Below, piece by piece: positions 8,297 to 17,757 of a stretch of DNA of 54,227 bases. Within the stretch, counting starts at the first letter, position 1, and each line of letters opens with the position of its first letter. Origin of the DNA: Actinomycetes bacterium (GTDB taxonomy: Bacteria > Actinomycetota > Acidimicrobiia > Acidimicrobiales > Ilumatobacteraceae); the NCBI GenBank assembly GCA_025358125.1, contig JANYKS010000041.1, forward strand, positions 1 through 54,227. Reading direction: 5' to 3'. The notes beneath the pieces were generated by a model, which saw only the letters and a program-made list of their open reading frames with translations, did no database searches and was not told the DNA's origin. The position numbers and the translations under genes were made by a program.

Positions 8297-8308
8297 TAGT
8301 GACCACTA
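8297..8308. promoter_or_regulatory. Candidate TetR operator in the divergent promoter region
   Basis: TAGTGACCACTA has 5-bp arms (TAGTG/CACTA) around a 2-base centre and lies between the TetR gene (start 8218) and the carboxylase gene (start 8385), in the only AT-rich part of the gap. Assignment as the TetR site rests on position and symmetry alone. Confidence 0.4.
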
Positions 8309-8384
8309 GAATACTTAACGGTGCCTAAACTCATGACCCTCAAGTACGAGCTGGCACCTCGACCGTGCGAAGGGTGATGATCTG

Positions 8385-9998
8385 ATGGAGACACCCATAC
8401 TCTCCAGCCGCGTCGACCGGTCCGACGAGCGCTTCCAGCGCAATGTCGAGGCCTACGACGCGCTGGTCGCCGACCTGCGCGTTGAACTCGCTGCGGCCCG
8501 CTTGGGTGGACCGGCCTCATCACGTGAGCGGCACACCGCTCGCGGCAAGCTGCTGCCCAGGGATCGGGTCGACACCCTCCTGGACGCCGGGTCACCGTTC
8601 CTCGAGCTGTCGCCGATGGCAGCGCACGGCATGTACGGCGGCGAAGTGCCGGCAGCGGGCATCATTACGGGCATCGGCCGGGTGGCCGGCAAGGAGTGCA
8701 TGGTTGTTGCGAACGACGCCACGGTCAAGGGCGGTACGTACCATCCGGTCACCGTCAAGAAGCACCTGCGGGCCCAGGAGGTGGCACTCGAGAACCGGCT
8801 GCCGTGCATCTACCTCGTCGACTCAGGAGGCGCCTTTCTCCCTGAACAGCACGAGGTGTTCCCGGACCGAGAACACTTCGGTCGGATCTTCTTCAACCAA
8901 GCGCAAATGTCCGCGAGAGGGATTCCGCAGATCGCCGCCGTGATGGGCTCGTGCACCGCAGGAGGCGCCTACGTGCCGGCAATGAGCGACGAGGCCATAA
9001 TTGTACGCGGCCAAGGCACGATCTTCCTCGGCGGCCCGCCGTTGGTCAAGGCGGCGACGGGCGAGGTCGTGACCGCCGAGGAGCTTGGCGGCGGCGAAAT
9101 GCATTCCAGCATCTCCGGCGTCACCGACCACCTCGCCGAAGACGACCAGCACGCACTCGAGATCGTGCGGTCGATTGTGTCGACGTTCCCGTTGCCCGGG
9201 TCTCCCCCGTGGGAGGTGCTCGATCCTGAGGACCCGGCGGTCGATCCGGAACAGTTGCATGGGGTGATCCCGGCGGACGACCGCACCCCGTACGACGTGC
9301 GCGAGGTGGTCGCCCGCCTCGTCGACGCGAGCCGGTTCCTCGAGTTCAAGCGTCTTTACGGCTCGACGTTGGTCACAGGCTTCGCCCACATCTGGGGTCA
9401 CCCGGTGGGCATCATCGCCAACAACGGGGTGCTCTTTTCGGAATCGGCGTTGAAGGGCGCCCACTTCATCGAGCTGTGCGACCAACGCGGGATCCCTCTG
9501 CTGTTCCTGCAGAACATCACCGGCTTCATGGTCGGCCGGGAGTATGAAGAGGGTGGTATCGCCAAGCACGGGGCGAAGATGGTGAACGCCGTGGCGAACG
9601 CTCGCGTCCCGAAGCTCACGGTGGTGATCGGCGGCTCGTACGGGGCAGGCAACTACAGCATGTGCGGCCGGGCGTACTCGCCGCGCTTGCTCTGGATGTG
9701 GCCGAACGCTCGCATTTCCGTGATGGGCGGCGAGCAGGCGGCGTCGGTGCTGGCGACCGTACGCCGCGATCAGCTCGAGGGCCGCGGCAAGGAGTGGTCG
9801 ACGTCGGCTGAAGAGGAATTCCGTCGGCCGATTCGTGAGCAGTACGACCGCCAGGGTCACCCGTACTTCTCCACCGCCAGGATCTGGGACGACGGCATCA
9901 TCGAACCGGGCCAGACCCGGATGGTGCTCGGCTTGGCCCTGTCGATCGTCGGCCGTACCCCCCTGCAACCCGTCGGCTACGGCATCTTCCGGATGTGA
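8385..9998 (+). CDS. accD1: Acyl-CoA carboxylase carboxyltransferase (beta), methylcrotonyl-CoA carboxylase type
   Basis: 537 residues. It transfers the carboxyl group from carboxybiotin to an acyl-CoA, most probably 3-methylcrotonyl-CoA in leucine breakdown. Features typical of the MCC beta branch are the start [45 protein letters not shown], the acyl-CoA oxyanion region [11 protein letters not shown], and the carboxybiotin side ([27 protein letters not shown]). First gene of an operon: it overlaps the alpha subunit by four bases (GTGA), which in turn overlaps an acyl-CoA dehydrogenase. This beta-alpha-dehydrogenase order resembles liu/accD1-accA1 loci. Other branched or terpenoid acyl-CoAs (geranyl-CoA-like) remain possible. 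Confidence 0.92.
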   Translation: METPILSSRVDRSDERFQRNVEAYDALVADLRVELAAARLGGPASSRERHTARGKLLPRDRVDTLLDAGSPFLELSPMAAHGMYGGEVPAAGIITGIGRVAGKECMVVANDATVKGGTYHPVTVKKHLRAQEVALENRLPCIYLVDSGGAFLPEQHEVFPDREHFGRIFFNQAQMSARGIPQIAAVMGSCTAGGAYVPAMSDEAIIVRGQGTIFLGGPPLVKAATGEVVTAEELGGGEMHSSISGVTDHLAEDDQHALEIVRSIVSTFPLPGSPPWEVLDPEDPAVDPEQLHGVIPADDRTPYDVREVVARLVDASRFLEFKRLYGSTLVTGFAHIWGHPVGIIANNGVLFSESALKGAHFIELCDQRGIPLLFLQNITGFMVGREYEEGGIAKHGAKMVNAVANARVPKLTVVIGGSYGAGNYSMCGRAYSPRLLWMWPNARISVMGGEQAASVLATVRRDQLEGRGKEWSTSAEEEFRRPIREQYDRQGHPYFSTARIWDDGIIEPGQTRMVLGLALSIVGRTPLQPVGYGIFRM

Positions 9999-12010
9999 GC
10001 GAGACAACCATGTTCGACACTGTCCTCGTCGCGAACCGCGGTGAGATCGCCGTCCGCATCATCCGCACACTTCGGGCGATGGGGATCCGCTCGGTCGCTG
10101 TGTACAGCGATGCCGATGCCGACGCTCGCCACGTCGTGGAGGCCGATGTTGCCCTGCGCCTGGGTCCGGCACCAGCGTCGCAGAGCTACCTGTCGGTCGA
10201 GCGGATCATCGAGGCCGCACTCGTCACAAATGCGAAGGCGTTGCATCCCGGCTACGGGTTCTTGGCCGAAAACAGCGCGCTCGCTGCCGCGTGCTCCGCC
10301 GCCGGGATCGTCTTCGTCGGTCCGCCACCCTCGGCGATCGAGGCGATGGGCGACAAGATTCGTGCCAAGGAGACCGTGTCCTCACGCGGCGTCAGGGTGG
10401 TGCCCGGGATCTCCGGCGTCGGCCTCAGCGACGCCGAACTGGCGGAGCAGGCGCTCGAGATCGGCTTCCCCATGCTGATCAAGCCGTCGGCGGGCGGCGG
10501 CGGCAAGGGGATGCGGCTCGTCACCTCGGCCGCGGGCCTGCCCGGCGAGATCGCCTCTGCCAAGCGCGAGGCGTTGGGCGCGTTCGGCGACGATACTTTG
10601 CTCATCGAGCGTTTCATCGAACGCCCTCGCCACATCGAGGTGCAGGTCCTCGCCGACGCTCACGGCAACATGGTTCACCTCGGCGAGCGGGAGTGCAGCC
10701 TGCAACGGCGCCATCAGAAGGTCATCGAAGAGGCACCCTCACCTTTTCTGTCCGATGAGGAACGCGAAGCCCTCGGCGCGCAGGCCGTGGCAGCGGCGCG
10801 GGCCTGTGGCTATGTGAACGCAGGGACTGTCGAGTTCATCGTGTCGGGCAACCGGCCCGACGAGGCGTTCTTCATGGAGATGAACACGCGTTTGCAGGTC
10901 GAGCATCCGGTGACCGAGATGGTCTGGGGCGTCGACCTCGTCGAGCTGCAGCTCCGTGTGGCCGCAGGGGAACCGCTGCCCTTCTCCCAATCCGACCTGC
11001 ATCGGCGCGGCCACGCAATGGAAGCACGCGTCTACGCGGAAGACGCGTCCCGCGACTTTCTGCCAACGGGCGGGACCGTGGTCGCACTCGACGAGCCGGT
11101 CGGTATGGCCAACGTTCGCGTCGATTCGTCATTGTTCGTAGGCGCCGAGATCGGGTCCACGTACGACCCGATGCTGTCCAAAGTGATTGCGTGGGGGCCC
11201 GACCGGGAGAGCGCGCGCCGCAACCTCGACCGGGCACTCGCCTTGACCACTGTGCTCGGCGTCACGACCAACGTCGGCTTCCTGCGCGCGATCCTGGCCG
11301 ACCCCGACGTCGCTGACGGCTTGCTCGATACCTTGCTCGTGGGCCGCATCGCAGCACAGTTGCCGACTCGATCAACGCCGCGACACATCGCGGTCGCAGC
11401 GGCGCTCTCCCAACTCCTGCGTCAGCGTCGCGGCCACGTCGTCACGCCGTGGGGTGACCTCGGTGGCTGGCGCCTCGGCGAGCCAGCCTGGTCGACCTGG
11501 CGTGGGGAGAGTGGTGACGGAGAGCAGCTGGCGATCCAGTTGCGCAAGGCGCCCGCCGGAGAACGCTTCGAGGTGCTCGACACGGAGGGCTCGACGGTCG
11601 CGGCTGCGTTGCGGCTCGTGGACGGTCACGGCCAGATCGACTACGGCGGACGAATCAGCCAGTTCAGCATCGCCGCCGCCGGTCGCACCACATGGATCGG
11701 CTCACACGGCGACACGTGGAGCTTCACCCAACCCGCGCCGACGGCCCCCGAAGGATCGCAGGTGCGAAAGGGTGACACCGCCGTCACGAGCCCCATGCCA
11801 GGCACGATCGTTTCGGTCGCCGTGTCCGCTGGCGAGTCGGTCGTTGCAGGCCAGCCGGTGGTCGTCGTGGAGGCCATGAAAATGGAGCACACATTGCGTG
11901 CCGCCGTCGACGGCGTGGTCACCAATGTGCTCGTAAACGTCGGCGACAGAGTCGCGCTCAACCAACTTCTGGCCGTCGTCGAGCCAGCCCAACCCTCACA
12001 GGAGCAATGA
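9995..12010 (+). CDS. accA1: Acyl-CoA carboxylase alpha: biotin carboxylase plus biotin carrier
   Basis: 671 residues. An N-terminal biotin carboxylase ([34 protein letters not shown]) carries the ATP-grasp glycine loop [14 protein letters not shown] and the catalytic segment [17 protein letters not shown] linker and BT-like region follow, then a C-terminal biotinyl domain with [10 protein letters not shown], biotin on Lys about 629. The GTG at 9995 overlaps the beta-subunit stop; an ATG at 10010 is an alternative with no loss of fold. It forms the holo-carboxylase with the preceding gene. Confidence 0.93.
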   Translation: MSETTMFDTVLVANRGEIAVRIIRTLRAMGIRSVAVYSDADADARHVVEADVALRLGPAPASQSYLSVERIIEAALVTNAKALHPGYGFLAENSALAAACSAAGIVFVGPPPSAIEAMGDKIRAKETVSSRGVRVVPGISGVGLSDAELAEQALEIGFPMLIKPSAGGGGKGMRLVTSAAGLPGEIASAKREALGAFGDDTLLIERFIERPRHIEVQVLADAHGNMVHLGERECSLQRRHQKVIEEAPSPFLSDEEREALGAQAVAAARACGYVNAGTVEFIVSGNRPDEAFFMEMNTRLQVEHPVTEMVWGVDLVELQLRVAAGEPLPFSQSDLHRRGHAMEARVYAEDASRDFLPTGGTVVALDEPVGMANVRVDSSLFVGAEIGSTYDPMLSKVIAWGPDRESARRNLDRALALTTVLGVTTNVGFLRAILADPDVADGLLDTLLVGRIAAQLPTRSTPRHIAVAAALSQLLRQRRGHVVTPWGDLGGWRLGEPAWSTWRGESGDGEQLAIQLRKAPAGERFEVLDTEGSTVAAALRLVDGHGQIDYGGRISQFSIAAAGRTTWIGSHGDTWSFTQPAPTAPEGSQVRKGDTAVTSPMPGTIVSVAVSAGESVVAGQPVVVVEAMKMEHTLRAAVDGVVTNVLVNVGDRVALNQLLAVVEPAQPSQEQ

Positions 12011-13149
12011 TGGACTTCGACCTATCTCCCGAACACGATGCCTTCCGCAAGGTCGTTCGCGACTTCGCCGAGAGCGAGATCGCCCCTCACGCTGCCCGCT
12101 GGGACGAAGAACACCTCTTCCCTGTCGATGTGGTCGGTGCAATGGGTGATCTCGGCCTGTTCGGGCTGGTGTTCCCCGCCGAGTGGGGAGGGGGCGATGG
12201 CGACTTCGCGTCGCTGTGCATCGCGATCGAAGAGATCGGCAGGGTCGACCAATCGATCGGCATCACCCTGTCCGCCGGTGTCGGTCTCGGCGCAAACCCG
12301 ATCTTCCGCTTCGGCACCCAGGACCAGAAGCAGCGATGGCTTCCGGACCTCGTCACGGGCAAGGCGCTGGGGGCGTTCGGCCTGACCGAACCCGATGCCG
12401 GCAGCGACGCCGGCGCGACACGCACCCGTGCTCGGAGCGAGGGCGAGAACTGGGTGATCGACGGCGCCAAGGCGTTCATCACGAACTCGGGCACACCGAT
12501 CACGTCGCTCATCACCGTCACCGCGCGCACGGAGGATGGCATCTCCTGCTTCGTGGTCGAAGCCGGGACACCGGGGCTCACCGTCGAACCGCCGTACCGC
12601 AAGCTCGGCTGGCACGCCAGCGACACTCACGGTCTCGTCCTCGACAACTGCGTCGTTCCCGACCATCACCTCCTCGGCGCGCCCGGATCCGGCTTCCGCA
12701 ACTTCCTCTCCATCCTCGACGACGGTCGTGTCGCGATCTCGGCGTTGGCGCTCGGTTGCGCCCGCGCCTGCCTCGAGTCGGCTGTCGCGTATGCCAAGGA
12801 GCGCACCGCGTTCGGCGGCCCGATCGGCCGCAACCAGGCAATCGCCTTCGCGCTGGCCGACGTGGCAGTGGCGGTCGAGAACGCGGCAAACCTGACCTAC
12901 AAAGCCGCCTGGCTGAAAGATCAGGGACGCTCTTTCACCCAGGCGGCGGCGATCGCCAAGCTGTACTCAACCGAGGCGGCAGTCGCCGCCACCCGCGTTG
13001 CGACGCAGGTCTTCGGCGGCAGCGGCTTCATCGAGGAGAATCCGATCGCCCGCTTCTACCGCGACGCGAAGATCCTCGAGATCGGCGAGGGCACAAGCGA
13101 AATCCAGCGCCTGGTCATCGCCCGCGGGCTCGGCCTGCCCGTCTCCTGA
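12007..13149 (+). CDS. Acyl-CoA dehydrogenase
   Basis: 380-residue FAD enzyme catalysing alpha-beta desaturation of an acyl-CoA. Family marks are FGLTEPDAGSDAGATRTRA (FAD and substrate contacts), GxKAFITNSG, and the C-terminal ILEIGEGTSEIQRLVIARGL. The Glu in GEGTSEI is at the SCAD/MCAD catalytic-base position; classic isovaleryl-CoA dehydrogenases have Gly/Ala there and use a Glu on another helix, so the substrate may not be isovaleryl-CoA. It overlaps the biotin carboxylase stop (ATGATG at 12007), confirming the operon. Its likely role is to supply the enoyl-CoA carboxylated by the two upstream products. Confidence 0.92.
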   Translation: MMDFDLSPEHDAFRKVVRDFAESEIAPHAARWDEEHLFPVDVVGAMGDLGLFGLVFPAEWGGGDGDFASLCIAIEEIGRVDQSIGITLSAGVGLGANPIFRFGTQDQKQRWLPDLVTGKALGAFGLTEPDAGSDAGATRTRARSEGENWVIDGAKAFITNSGTPITSLITVTARTEDGISCFVVEAGTPGLTVEPPYRKLGWHASDTHGLVLDNCVVPDHHLLGAPGSGFRNFLSILDDGRVAISALALGCARACLESAVAYAKERTAFGGPIGRNQAIAFALADVAVAVENAANLTYKAAWLKDQGRSFTQAAAIAKLYSTEAAVAATRVATQVFGGSGFIEENPIARFYRDAKILEIGEGTSEIQRLVIARGLGLPVS

Positions 13150-13243
13150 CGCTCGGTCAGGGTCTGCGCCGGGTTCGGTCGCTCCGAGATATTCTGATGA
13201 ACGGTTCGACGACAGACGTCCAAAACGGTAAAAAGGAGAACTG

Positions 13244-13438
13244 GTGTTCAACCTCGAGGCACCCGGGCCACACTGTCATTATCGACCAGGAATCGCAATC
13301 GCTCTCATCGACGATAACGACCTCGGCGAAGAGTGGGTGGCCCCACCCGGTGAGTTTGACGCCGGCTCCTTCTGTCGCGTCGAGCAGTTGGAGATTGCCT
13401 GCAACCCCGAGTTCCGTCGTGTCCCACCAGCCAACTGA
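13244..13438 (+). CDS. Small ORF (64 aa) with strong ribosome binding site, unknown
   Basis: A near-ideal ribosome binding site (AAAAAGGAGAACTG) precedes GTG at 13244. The 64-residue product is acidic in its second half, has no membrane segment, and matches no family I recognise. Its stop lies 20 bases inside the start of the FMN reductase gene, which itself lacks a good ribosome binding site. This layout suggests translational coupling, with the small ORF being a real protein or a leader. It could also be the front end of a rearranged reductase gene. Confidence 0.4.
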   Translation: MFNLEAPGPHCHYRPGIAIALIDDNDLGEEWVAPPGEFDAGSFCRVEQLEIACNPEFRRVPPAN

Positions 13439-13964
13439 AGACGGGTACGCGGCGACCGTCGTCGTCGGCAACATCAAGCCGGCATCACGGACGCGAGAAG
13501 CGGGTGTGGCTGTGGCCGAGGCGTGCTGTCGCCACTTCGGGACAGCCGATCCCATTGTGAACGTGATCGAGTTGGGCGAACTCTCATCGACGCTTTTCGG
13601 GTGGGCCGACTCGGCGGTTGAAAATGCGAAGCGCCAGATCCTCGAATCGCGTCTTCTGATCGTTGCCTCGCCCGTCTACAAGGCGTCCTACACAGGGCTC
13701 CTCAAGGCGTTTCTCGATCAGTTCGGGCGCGACGAATTGGGTGCTCTCGCGAGCGTTCCCCTCATGGTGGGAGCAGGACCCGCGCACTCGCTCGCGGTCG
13801 AGTGCCACCTCCGTCCGGTCCTGATCGAGATTGGTGCGAGCTGCCCCACCCGAGGCGTTTACCTTCTGGAAGGCGAAGTTGCCGACATCGAAAGTCCCAT
13901 CGCCGAATGGCTAAGTGTGTGGGGCGATGCTCTCGAGGCCGTCGTTTCGTGCCGCCAGAAATGA
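13419..13964 (+). CDS. NADPH-dependent FMN reductase-like flavodoxin-fold protein
   Basis: About 181 residues from GTG 13419. The first strand and phosphate loop read TVVVGNIKPASRTREAG, a typical SsuE/NADPH-FMN reductase N-terminus. The middle has SRLLIVASPVYKASYTGLLKAFLDQF, which is the flavin-binding signature, and then VPLMVGAGPAHSLAVE. Such enzymes supply reduced flavin to two-component monooxygenases; the group C-type LLM monooxygenase at 22.6 kb would be a possible client (inference). The start is uncertain: a longer frame continues upstream through non-homologous sequence, and the strong ribosome binding site belongs to the overlapping small ORF. Confidence 0.8.
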   Translation: MSHQPTEDGYAATVVVGNIKPASRTREAGVAVAEACCRHFGTADPIVNVIELGELSSTLFGWADSAVENAKRQILESRLLIVASPVYKASYTGLLKAFLDQFGRDELGALASVPLMVGAGPAHSLAVECHLRPVLIEIGASCPTRGVYLLEGEVADIESPIAEWLSVWGDALEAVVSCRQK

Positions 13965-14036
13965 CCTCACTGGGAGACAAATCTTCCTGTGTGACATGAT
14001 TGCAGGTGCATTTCACACGACAGAGGGAGTATCACC

Positions 14037-14879
14037 GTGGCGATCGAGCTTCGCGGTCTGGAAGGCAAGAACGTACTCATCACCGGCGCGAGCAAGGGCC
14101 AGGGATTCAGCCATGCCAAGGCATTCGCGGAAGCAGGCTGCAGCATTGCCGCCATCGACATCACCGAACCGATTCCGGACATCTACCCGTTGGGAACGCC
14201 CGAGACCATGGCAGCCACGGTGAAAGCGATCGAGGAGCGCGGCCAGCGCTGCATTCCGTTGCCGTGTGACATCCGCGACGAAGCGCAGGTGAAGGCATCG
14301 GTCGAGAAAGCACTCGATCTCCTCGGGGGTCGCATCGACGTCATCGTCAATAACGCAGGCGTCGCCGCTCTGGACCCGATCCACAAGATGCGCTCGTCGA
14401 CCATGAACGCGATCATCGACACCATCGTCAAGGGCGCGATCTATGTCACCAAGTACGGCGTCGACAACATGATCGGGCGCGGCTCGGGCAAGATCATCAA
14501 CATCTCGTCTGCCGTCACCGGCTCCGGCCACGCGATGCTCTCGCACTACGTGGCTGCGAAGCATGCGATCAACGGCCTCACTACCTCTTGGGCGATGGAA
14601 CTCAGCGAGTTCAACATCAACGTCAACTCGATCTGCCCCGCCACCATCAAGCCCGGCCCAGGCCAGGGCTCGGGCATGGTGCTAGGCTTGGCTCCCGAGG
14701 CTGGCGTCACCGCGGACGAGGCGTTCGAGATGTTCTCAGCAGGTGGGAACATGCCTGGACCGAAGTGGCGTGCCGAAGTACAGCACATTACCGACATGGT
14801 GTTGTTCCTCGCCAGCGACAATGCCGACATGATCACCGGGGCCATCATCCCGGTCGACTGTGGCCAAATGTCGCGCTGA
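14037..14879 (+). CDS. SDR oxidoreductase, mycofactocin-coupled type
   Basis: 280 residues, longer than classical SDRs. The cofactor loop is TGASKGQGFSHAKAFAEAG, where the GQGxSHA form is characteristic of the mycofactocin-associated SDR family, which keeps its nicotinamide bound and passes electrons to mycofactocin (family knowledge). It also has a long insertion after beta 2 (ITEPIPDIYPLG), NNAGVA, SSAVTGSG...HYVAAKHA (Ser, Tyr, Lys), and a C-terminal ITGAIIPVDCG. GTG start at 14037. Single gene in the plus direction between the FMN reductase and the ABC importer. No mycofactocin biosynthesis gene is in the window. Confidence 0.85.
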   Translation: MAIELRGLEGKNVLITGASKGQGFSHAKAFAEAGCSIAAIDITEPIPDIYPLGTPETMAATVKAIEERGQRCIPLPCDIRDEAQVKASVEKALDLLGGRIDVIVNNAGVAALDPIHKMRSSTMNAIIDTIVKGAIYVTKYGVDNMIGRGSGKIINISSAVTGSGHAMLSHYVAAKHAINGLTTSWAMELSEFNINVNSICPATIKPGPGQGSGMVLGLAPEAGVTADEAFEMFSAGGNMPGPKWRAEVQHITDMVLFLASDNADMITGAIIPVDCGQMSR

Positions 14880-14915
14880 TCACAGCAACGAGCTGAGTCG
14901 GGCGTCGTCAGTGAG

Positions 14916-14945
14916 TTGACGACTATGGCGGGCTGTGTCTAAACT
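14916..14945 (+). promoter_or_regulatory. Sigma70-type promoter for the ABC importer operon
   Basis: TTGACG at 14916-14921 and TAAACT at 14940-14945 are separated by 18 bases, close to the vegetative actinobacterial consensus, and lie about 44 bases before the substrate-binding protein start. Confidence 0.5.
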
Positions 14946-14988
14946 GCCCGCTGGCGGGGGGTTCTCGCCGTCACAAAGGGGAACAACA

Positions 14989-16182
14989 GTGGTATCGAAA
15001 AGGTTTAGGGCATTTGCCGCGCTTTCAGTGTTGGGCGTGTTCGCTGCCGCATGCAGCAGCAACGGCACGGTCAAGACCGCACCGGCTGCAACGACCGCTG
15101 CAACGACCGCTGCAACGACCGGCACCAGTCAGCTCAAGGGGCTTGCGCTCGCTCAGGCCCGTCTCGTCGAGTTCAGCAAGACGCTCACCGACCTCGGTCT
15201 CACCGAGAAGGTGAAAGCACCCAAGGGGTTGAAGGTCGCGTACGTCCAGTGTTCGGTTCCGGTGTGCGAGTCGATCAAGAAGGGAATCGCCGAGGCGGTC
15301 GCTGCAATCGGCGGCACGCTCCAGATTTTCACCACCCAGGACACGGCCGACACCGTTCAGGCAGCCTTCCAGGCCGCCGTCCAGTCAAACCCTGACATGG
15401 TGCTAACGTCCGGCAACCCTCGTGCCTGGTTCGAGAGCTCGCTCGCCGAGTTGAACGCGAAGCACATCCCTGTTGTGGGCTGGTCGCTCCCGGAGCCGTA
15501 CATCACCAAAGGATTCGCCGCCAATCTTGTCACCGGCGACGACTACTACTTCAACGGCGTGCTGATGGCCGACTACGTCACCGCCAAGACGGGCGGCAAG
15601 GCCAACGCGCTGTTTCTCAACATCCCGCAGTTCCCGGTGTTGGGTCTCGAGGGCGATGGCTTCAAAGCCGAGATGGCGGCTGTCTGCGCCGGGTGCAAGG
15701 TCACCAGCCTCGATTTCACCGTCGATCAGCTGATCGCCGGCGAGCATATCTCTGCCGCTGTCAGCGAGTTCCAGAAGAATCCCGGGATCAACTTCCTCGT
15801 CACCGGTTTCGGCGACATGCTGCTCGGCATGCCCGATGCGCTCTCCGGAATCGGCGTCCATGTCCCGGCCATCTCCCAGGCCGGCACCCCGGCCAACTAC
15901 CAGATGATCACCGCCGGCTCACTGCAGGTCGCTGACGCGGCCCTGCCCACCGGCCTCCTCGGCTGGCGGGCAATCGACGCCGGTCTGCGGGCAATCGCCG
16001 GCCAAGACCCCGGCAAGTTCGTAAAGCGCCCGCTGACCGACATCGCCGGCCATCCCGACATCGCCATCGCCGGCGTGCCGCTCGCCATCCTGGAGAAGGG
16101 TGACATCGTCGATCCGACCACCTCCTGGCCGGCCATCAAGGGTTATCAGGACAAGTTCAAGGCACTTTGGGTCCTGAGCTGA
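14989..16182 (+). CDS. Sugar-type ABC transporter substrate-binding lipoprotein
   Basis: About 397 residues. GTG at 14989 is chosen because AAAGGGGAACAACA precedes it and the product starts with a textbook signal: basic VSKRFR, a hydrophobic core, and a lipobox-like VFAAACSS with the lipidated Cys at about 22. A threonine/alanine-rich linker encoded by three exact 12-bp repeats follows. The mature part is a type I periplasmic binding protein (Peripla_BP_4 class): VAYVQCSVPVCESIKKGIAEA, then VQSNPDMVLTSGNPR, HIPVVGWSLPEPY. First gene of a three-gene import operon. The ligand is unknown; relatives bind sugars, inositols or autoinducer-like furanoses. The position before a molybdenum hydroxylase operon may mean uptake of that enzyme's substrate (inference). 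Confidence 0.9.
   Translation: MVSKRFRAFAALSVLGVFAAACSSNGTVKTAPAATTAATTAATTGTSQLKGLALAQARLVEFSKTLTDLGLTEKVKAPKGLKVAYVQCSVPVCESIKKGIAEAVAAIGGTLQIFTTQDTADTVQAAFQAAVQSNPDMVLTSGNPRAWFESSLAELNAKHIPVVGWSLPEPYITKGFAANLVTGDDYYFNGVLMADYVTAKTGGKANALFLNIPQFPVLGLEGDGFKAEMAAVCAGCKVTSLDFTVDQLIAGEHISAAVSEFQKNPGINFLVTGFGDMLLGMPDALSGIGVHVPAISQAGTPANYQMITAGSLQVADAALPTGLLGWRAIDAGLRAIAGQDPGKFVKRPLTDIAGHPDIAIAGVPLAILEKGDIVDPTTSWPAIKGYQDKFKALWVLS
15085..15120 (+). repeat. Three tandem 12-bp repeats in the lipoprotein linker
   Basis: GCTGCAACGACC occurs three times head to tail (15085-15096, 15097-15108, 15109-15120), encoding Ala-Ala-Thr-Thr units just after the lipobox. The repeat number may vary among strains by slippage without frameshift. 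Confidence 0.95.
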
Positions 16183-16226
16183 CATACGGTTGACGCCCGC
16201 CCCGGTATGACGAACGATTCACCACC

Positions 16227-17726
16227 ATGATCGCGACTGCCGTACTGAACGTGGAAAAGGTTTCCAAGACCTTTCCCGGTCAGATCGCCCTCGATCACGC
16301 GTCGCTCGTCGTCAATCCGGGGCGGGTTCATGCCCTCGTCGGGCAGAACGGATCAGGCAAGTCGACGCTGATCAAAATCCTGGCCGGGTATCACCGAGCC
16401 GACGACGGGGCGAAGGCATCGCTCCTGGGTAAGGAACTCGACCTCGTCGGCGGCACCGGTGGTGTCACCGAACGCATTCACGTCATGCACCAAGACCTCG
16501 GTCTCGTCAACTCCCTCAACTCCGTCGAGAACCTGGCGCTTGGCCGCGGGTTCCATACCGGCTTCCTCGGCAGGGTGCGATGGAAGGACGAGAACGCTCG
16601 CGCCAAGGTTCACCTCGCCACCATTGGCGCGAACTTCGATACACGCATCCCGGTCGGCACGCTCACGCCGTCCGAGCGCTCGCTCGTCGCGCTCGCACGA
16701 GCTCTCGAAGGATGGGACGACGACGGCGGTGGCCTACTCATTCTCGACGAGCCGACGGCGGCGATGGCTCGACTCGACGTGACGCACCTGTTCGAAGCGG
16801 TGCGCAGGATTCGCTCTCGCGGCGCGGGGGTGGTGTTCGTGTCACACCGTCTCGACGAGGTGTTCGAAATCGCCGACGACTTCACCGTGTTGCGTGACGG
16901 CAAGGTAGTCGCCAGCGGCGCGGTGGCCGATCTCACCCACGAGTCCCTCATTGAGCTGATCGTGGGGCGAGCCATCGCCGACATCGGGACCACGACGCAC
17001 GAGCACGCCGGTGAACCGGTGATGGAAGTGCGAAACCTTTGGGGCGCGCAGCTCGAAGCGCTCGATCTCACGGTTCGTGCCGGTGAGATCGTCGGCTTCG
17101 CAGGACTGGTTGGCTCAGGCCGCGACGAACTCCCGAATCTGCTCTTCGGAGCTACGAACCGAGCCGCTGGCTCAGTGTCCATCAAGGGGAACCCGGTACC
17201 GGCGGATCCGCATCTAGCAATGTGTGCAGGCATGGCACTGGTCCCGGCCGAACGCAAGCGGTTCGGTTCAATCGGCCACCAGACGATCCGCGAGAACGTC
17301 AGCCTCCCCCGCCTCCGCCCGTTGATGTCACGCGGGAGGCTGTCGCGCCGCCTTGAGCGAGCGGACGTGGCGAAGTGGGCAGATCGCGTCGAACTCCGCC
17401 CGGCCGAGCCCGAGCGACTATTCGAGACCTTGAGCGGAGGCAATCAACAGAAGGCGGTCATCGCCCGCTGGCTGCGTACCTCACCGTCGGTTCTCGTGCT
17501 CGACGAGCCTACGCAGGGCGTCGACGTCGGTGCCAAGAGCACTATCTACGGACTGATCGGTCAGGCTGCGACCGAAGGGATGGGGGTGGTCGTGTGTTCC
17601 TCCGAGTCGGAAGAATTGGCCGCCGTCTGCGACCGTGTCATTGTCTTGCGCAATGGTCGCGCGGTGGCCGAACTCCACGGCTCGAGTTTGTCCGCCGAAT
17701 CGATCGTGCAGCAGATGTTGCGATGA
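16227..17726 (+). CDS. Sugar ABC transporter ATP-binding protein (RbsA-like, two ABC domains)
   Basis: 499 residues. The first ABC domain has Walker A GQNGSGKST and Walker B LLILDEPTAA, but its signature motif is degenerate (TLTPSERSLVALARAL in place of LSGGQ). The second domain has a degenerate Walker A (GLVGSGRDEL), as usual in RbsA/MglA proteins, but a good signature LSGGNQQKAVIARWL and Walker B VLVLDEPTQGVDVG. It energises the permease encoded 31 bases downstream. Loss of a perfect LSGGQ in the first half is uncommon and may shift hydrolysis to one composite site. Confidence 0.93.
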   Translation: MIATAVLNVEKVSKTFPGQIALDHASLVVNPGRVHALVGQNGSGKSTLIKILAGYHRADDGAKASLLGKELDLVGGTGGVTERIHVMHQDLGLVNSLNSVENLALGRGFHTGFLGRVRWKDENARAKVHLATIGANFDTRIPVGTLTPSERSLVALARALEGWDDDGGGLLILDEPTAAMARLDVTHLFEAVRRIRSRGAGVVFVSHRLDEVFEIADDFTVLRDGKVVASGAVADLTHESLIELIVGRAIADIGTTTHEHAGEPVMEVRNLWGAQLEALDLTVRAGEIVGFAGLVGSGRDELPNLLFGATNRAAGSVSIKGNPVPADPHLAMCAGMALVPAERKRFGSIGHQTIRENVSLPRLRPLMSRGRLSRRLERADVAKWADRVELRPAEPERLFETLSGGNQQKAVIARWLRTSPSVLVLDEPTQGVDVGAKSTIYGLIGQAATEGMGVVVCSSESEELAAVCDRVIVLRNGRAVAELHGSSLSAESIVQQMLR

Positions 17727-17757
17727 ACTCCGACCGGAAATCAGATAGGGCACTCAC

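Noticed and set aside
8823..10007. 394-codon minus-strand frame
   Set aside because: Antisense to the carboxyltransferase gene; composition (His/Arg/Asp) is that of a complementary frame.
15085..15120. Tandem repeat considered as a possible CRISPR or regulatory repeat
   Set aside because: Three contiguous 12-bp units without spacers, in frame within a lipoprotein linker; explained as a coding repeat.
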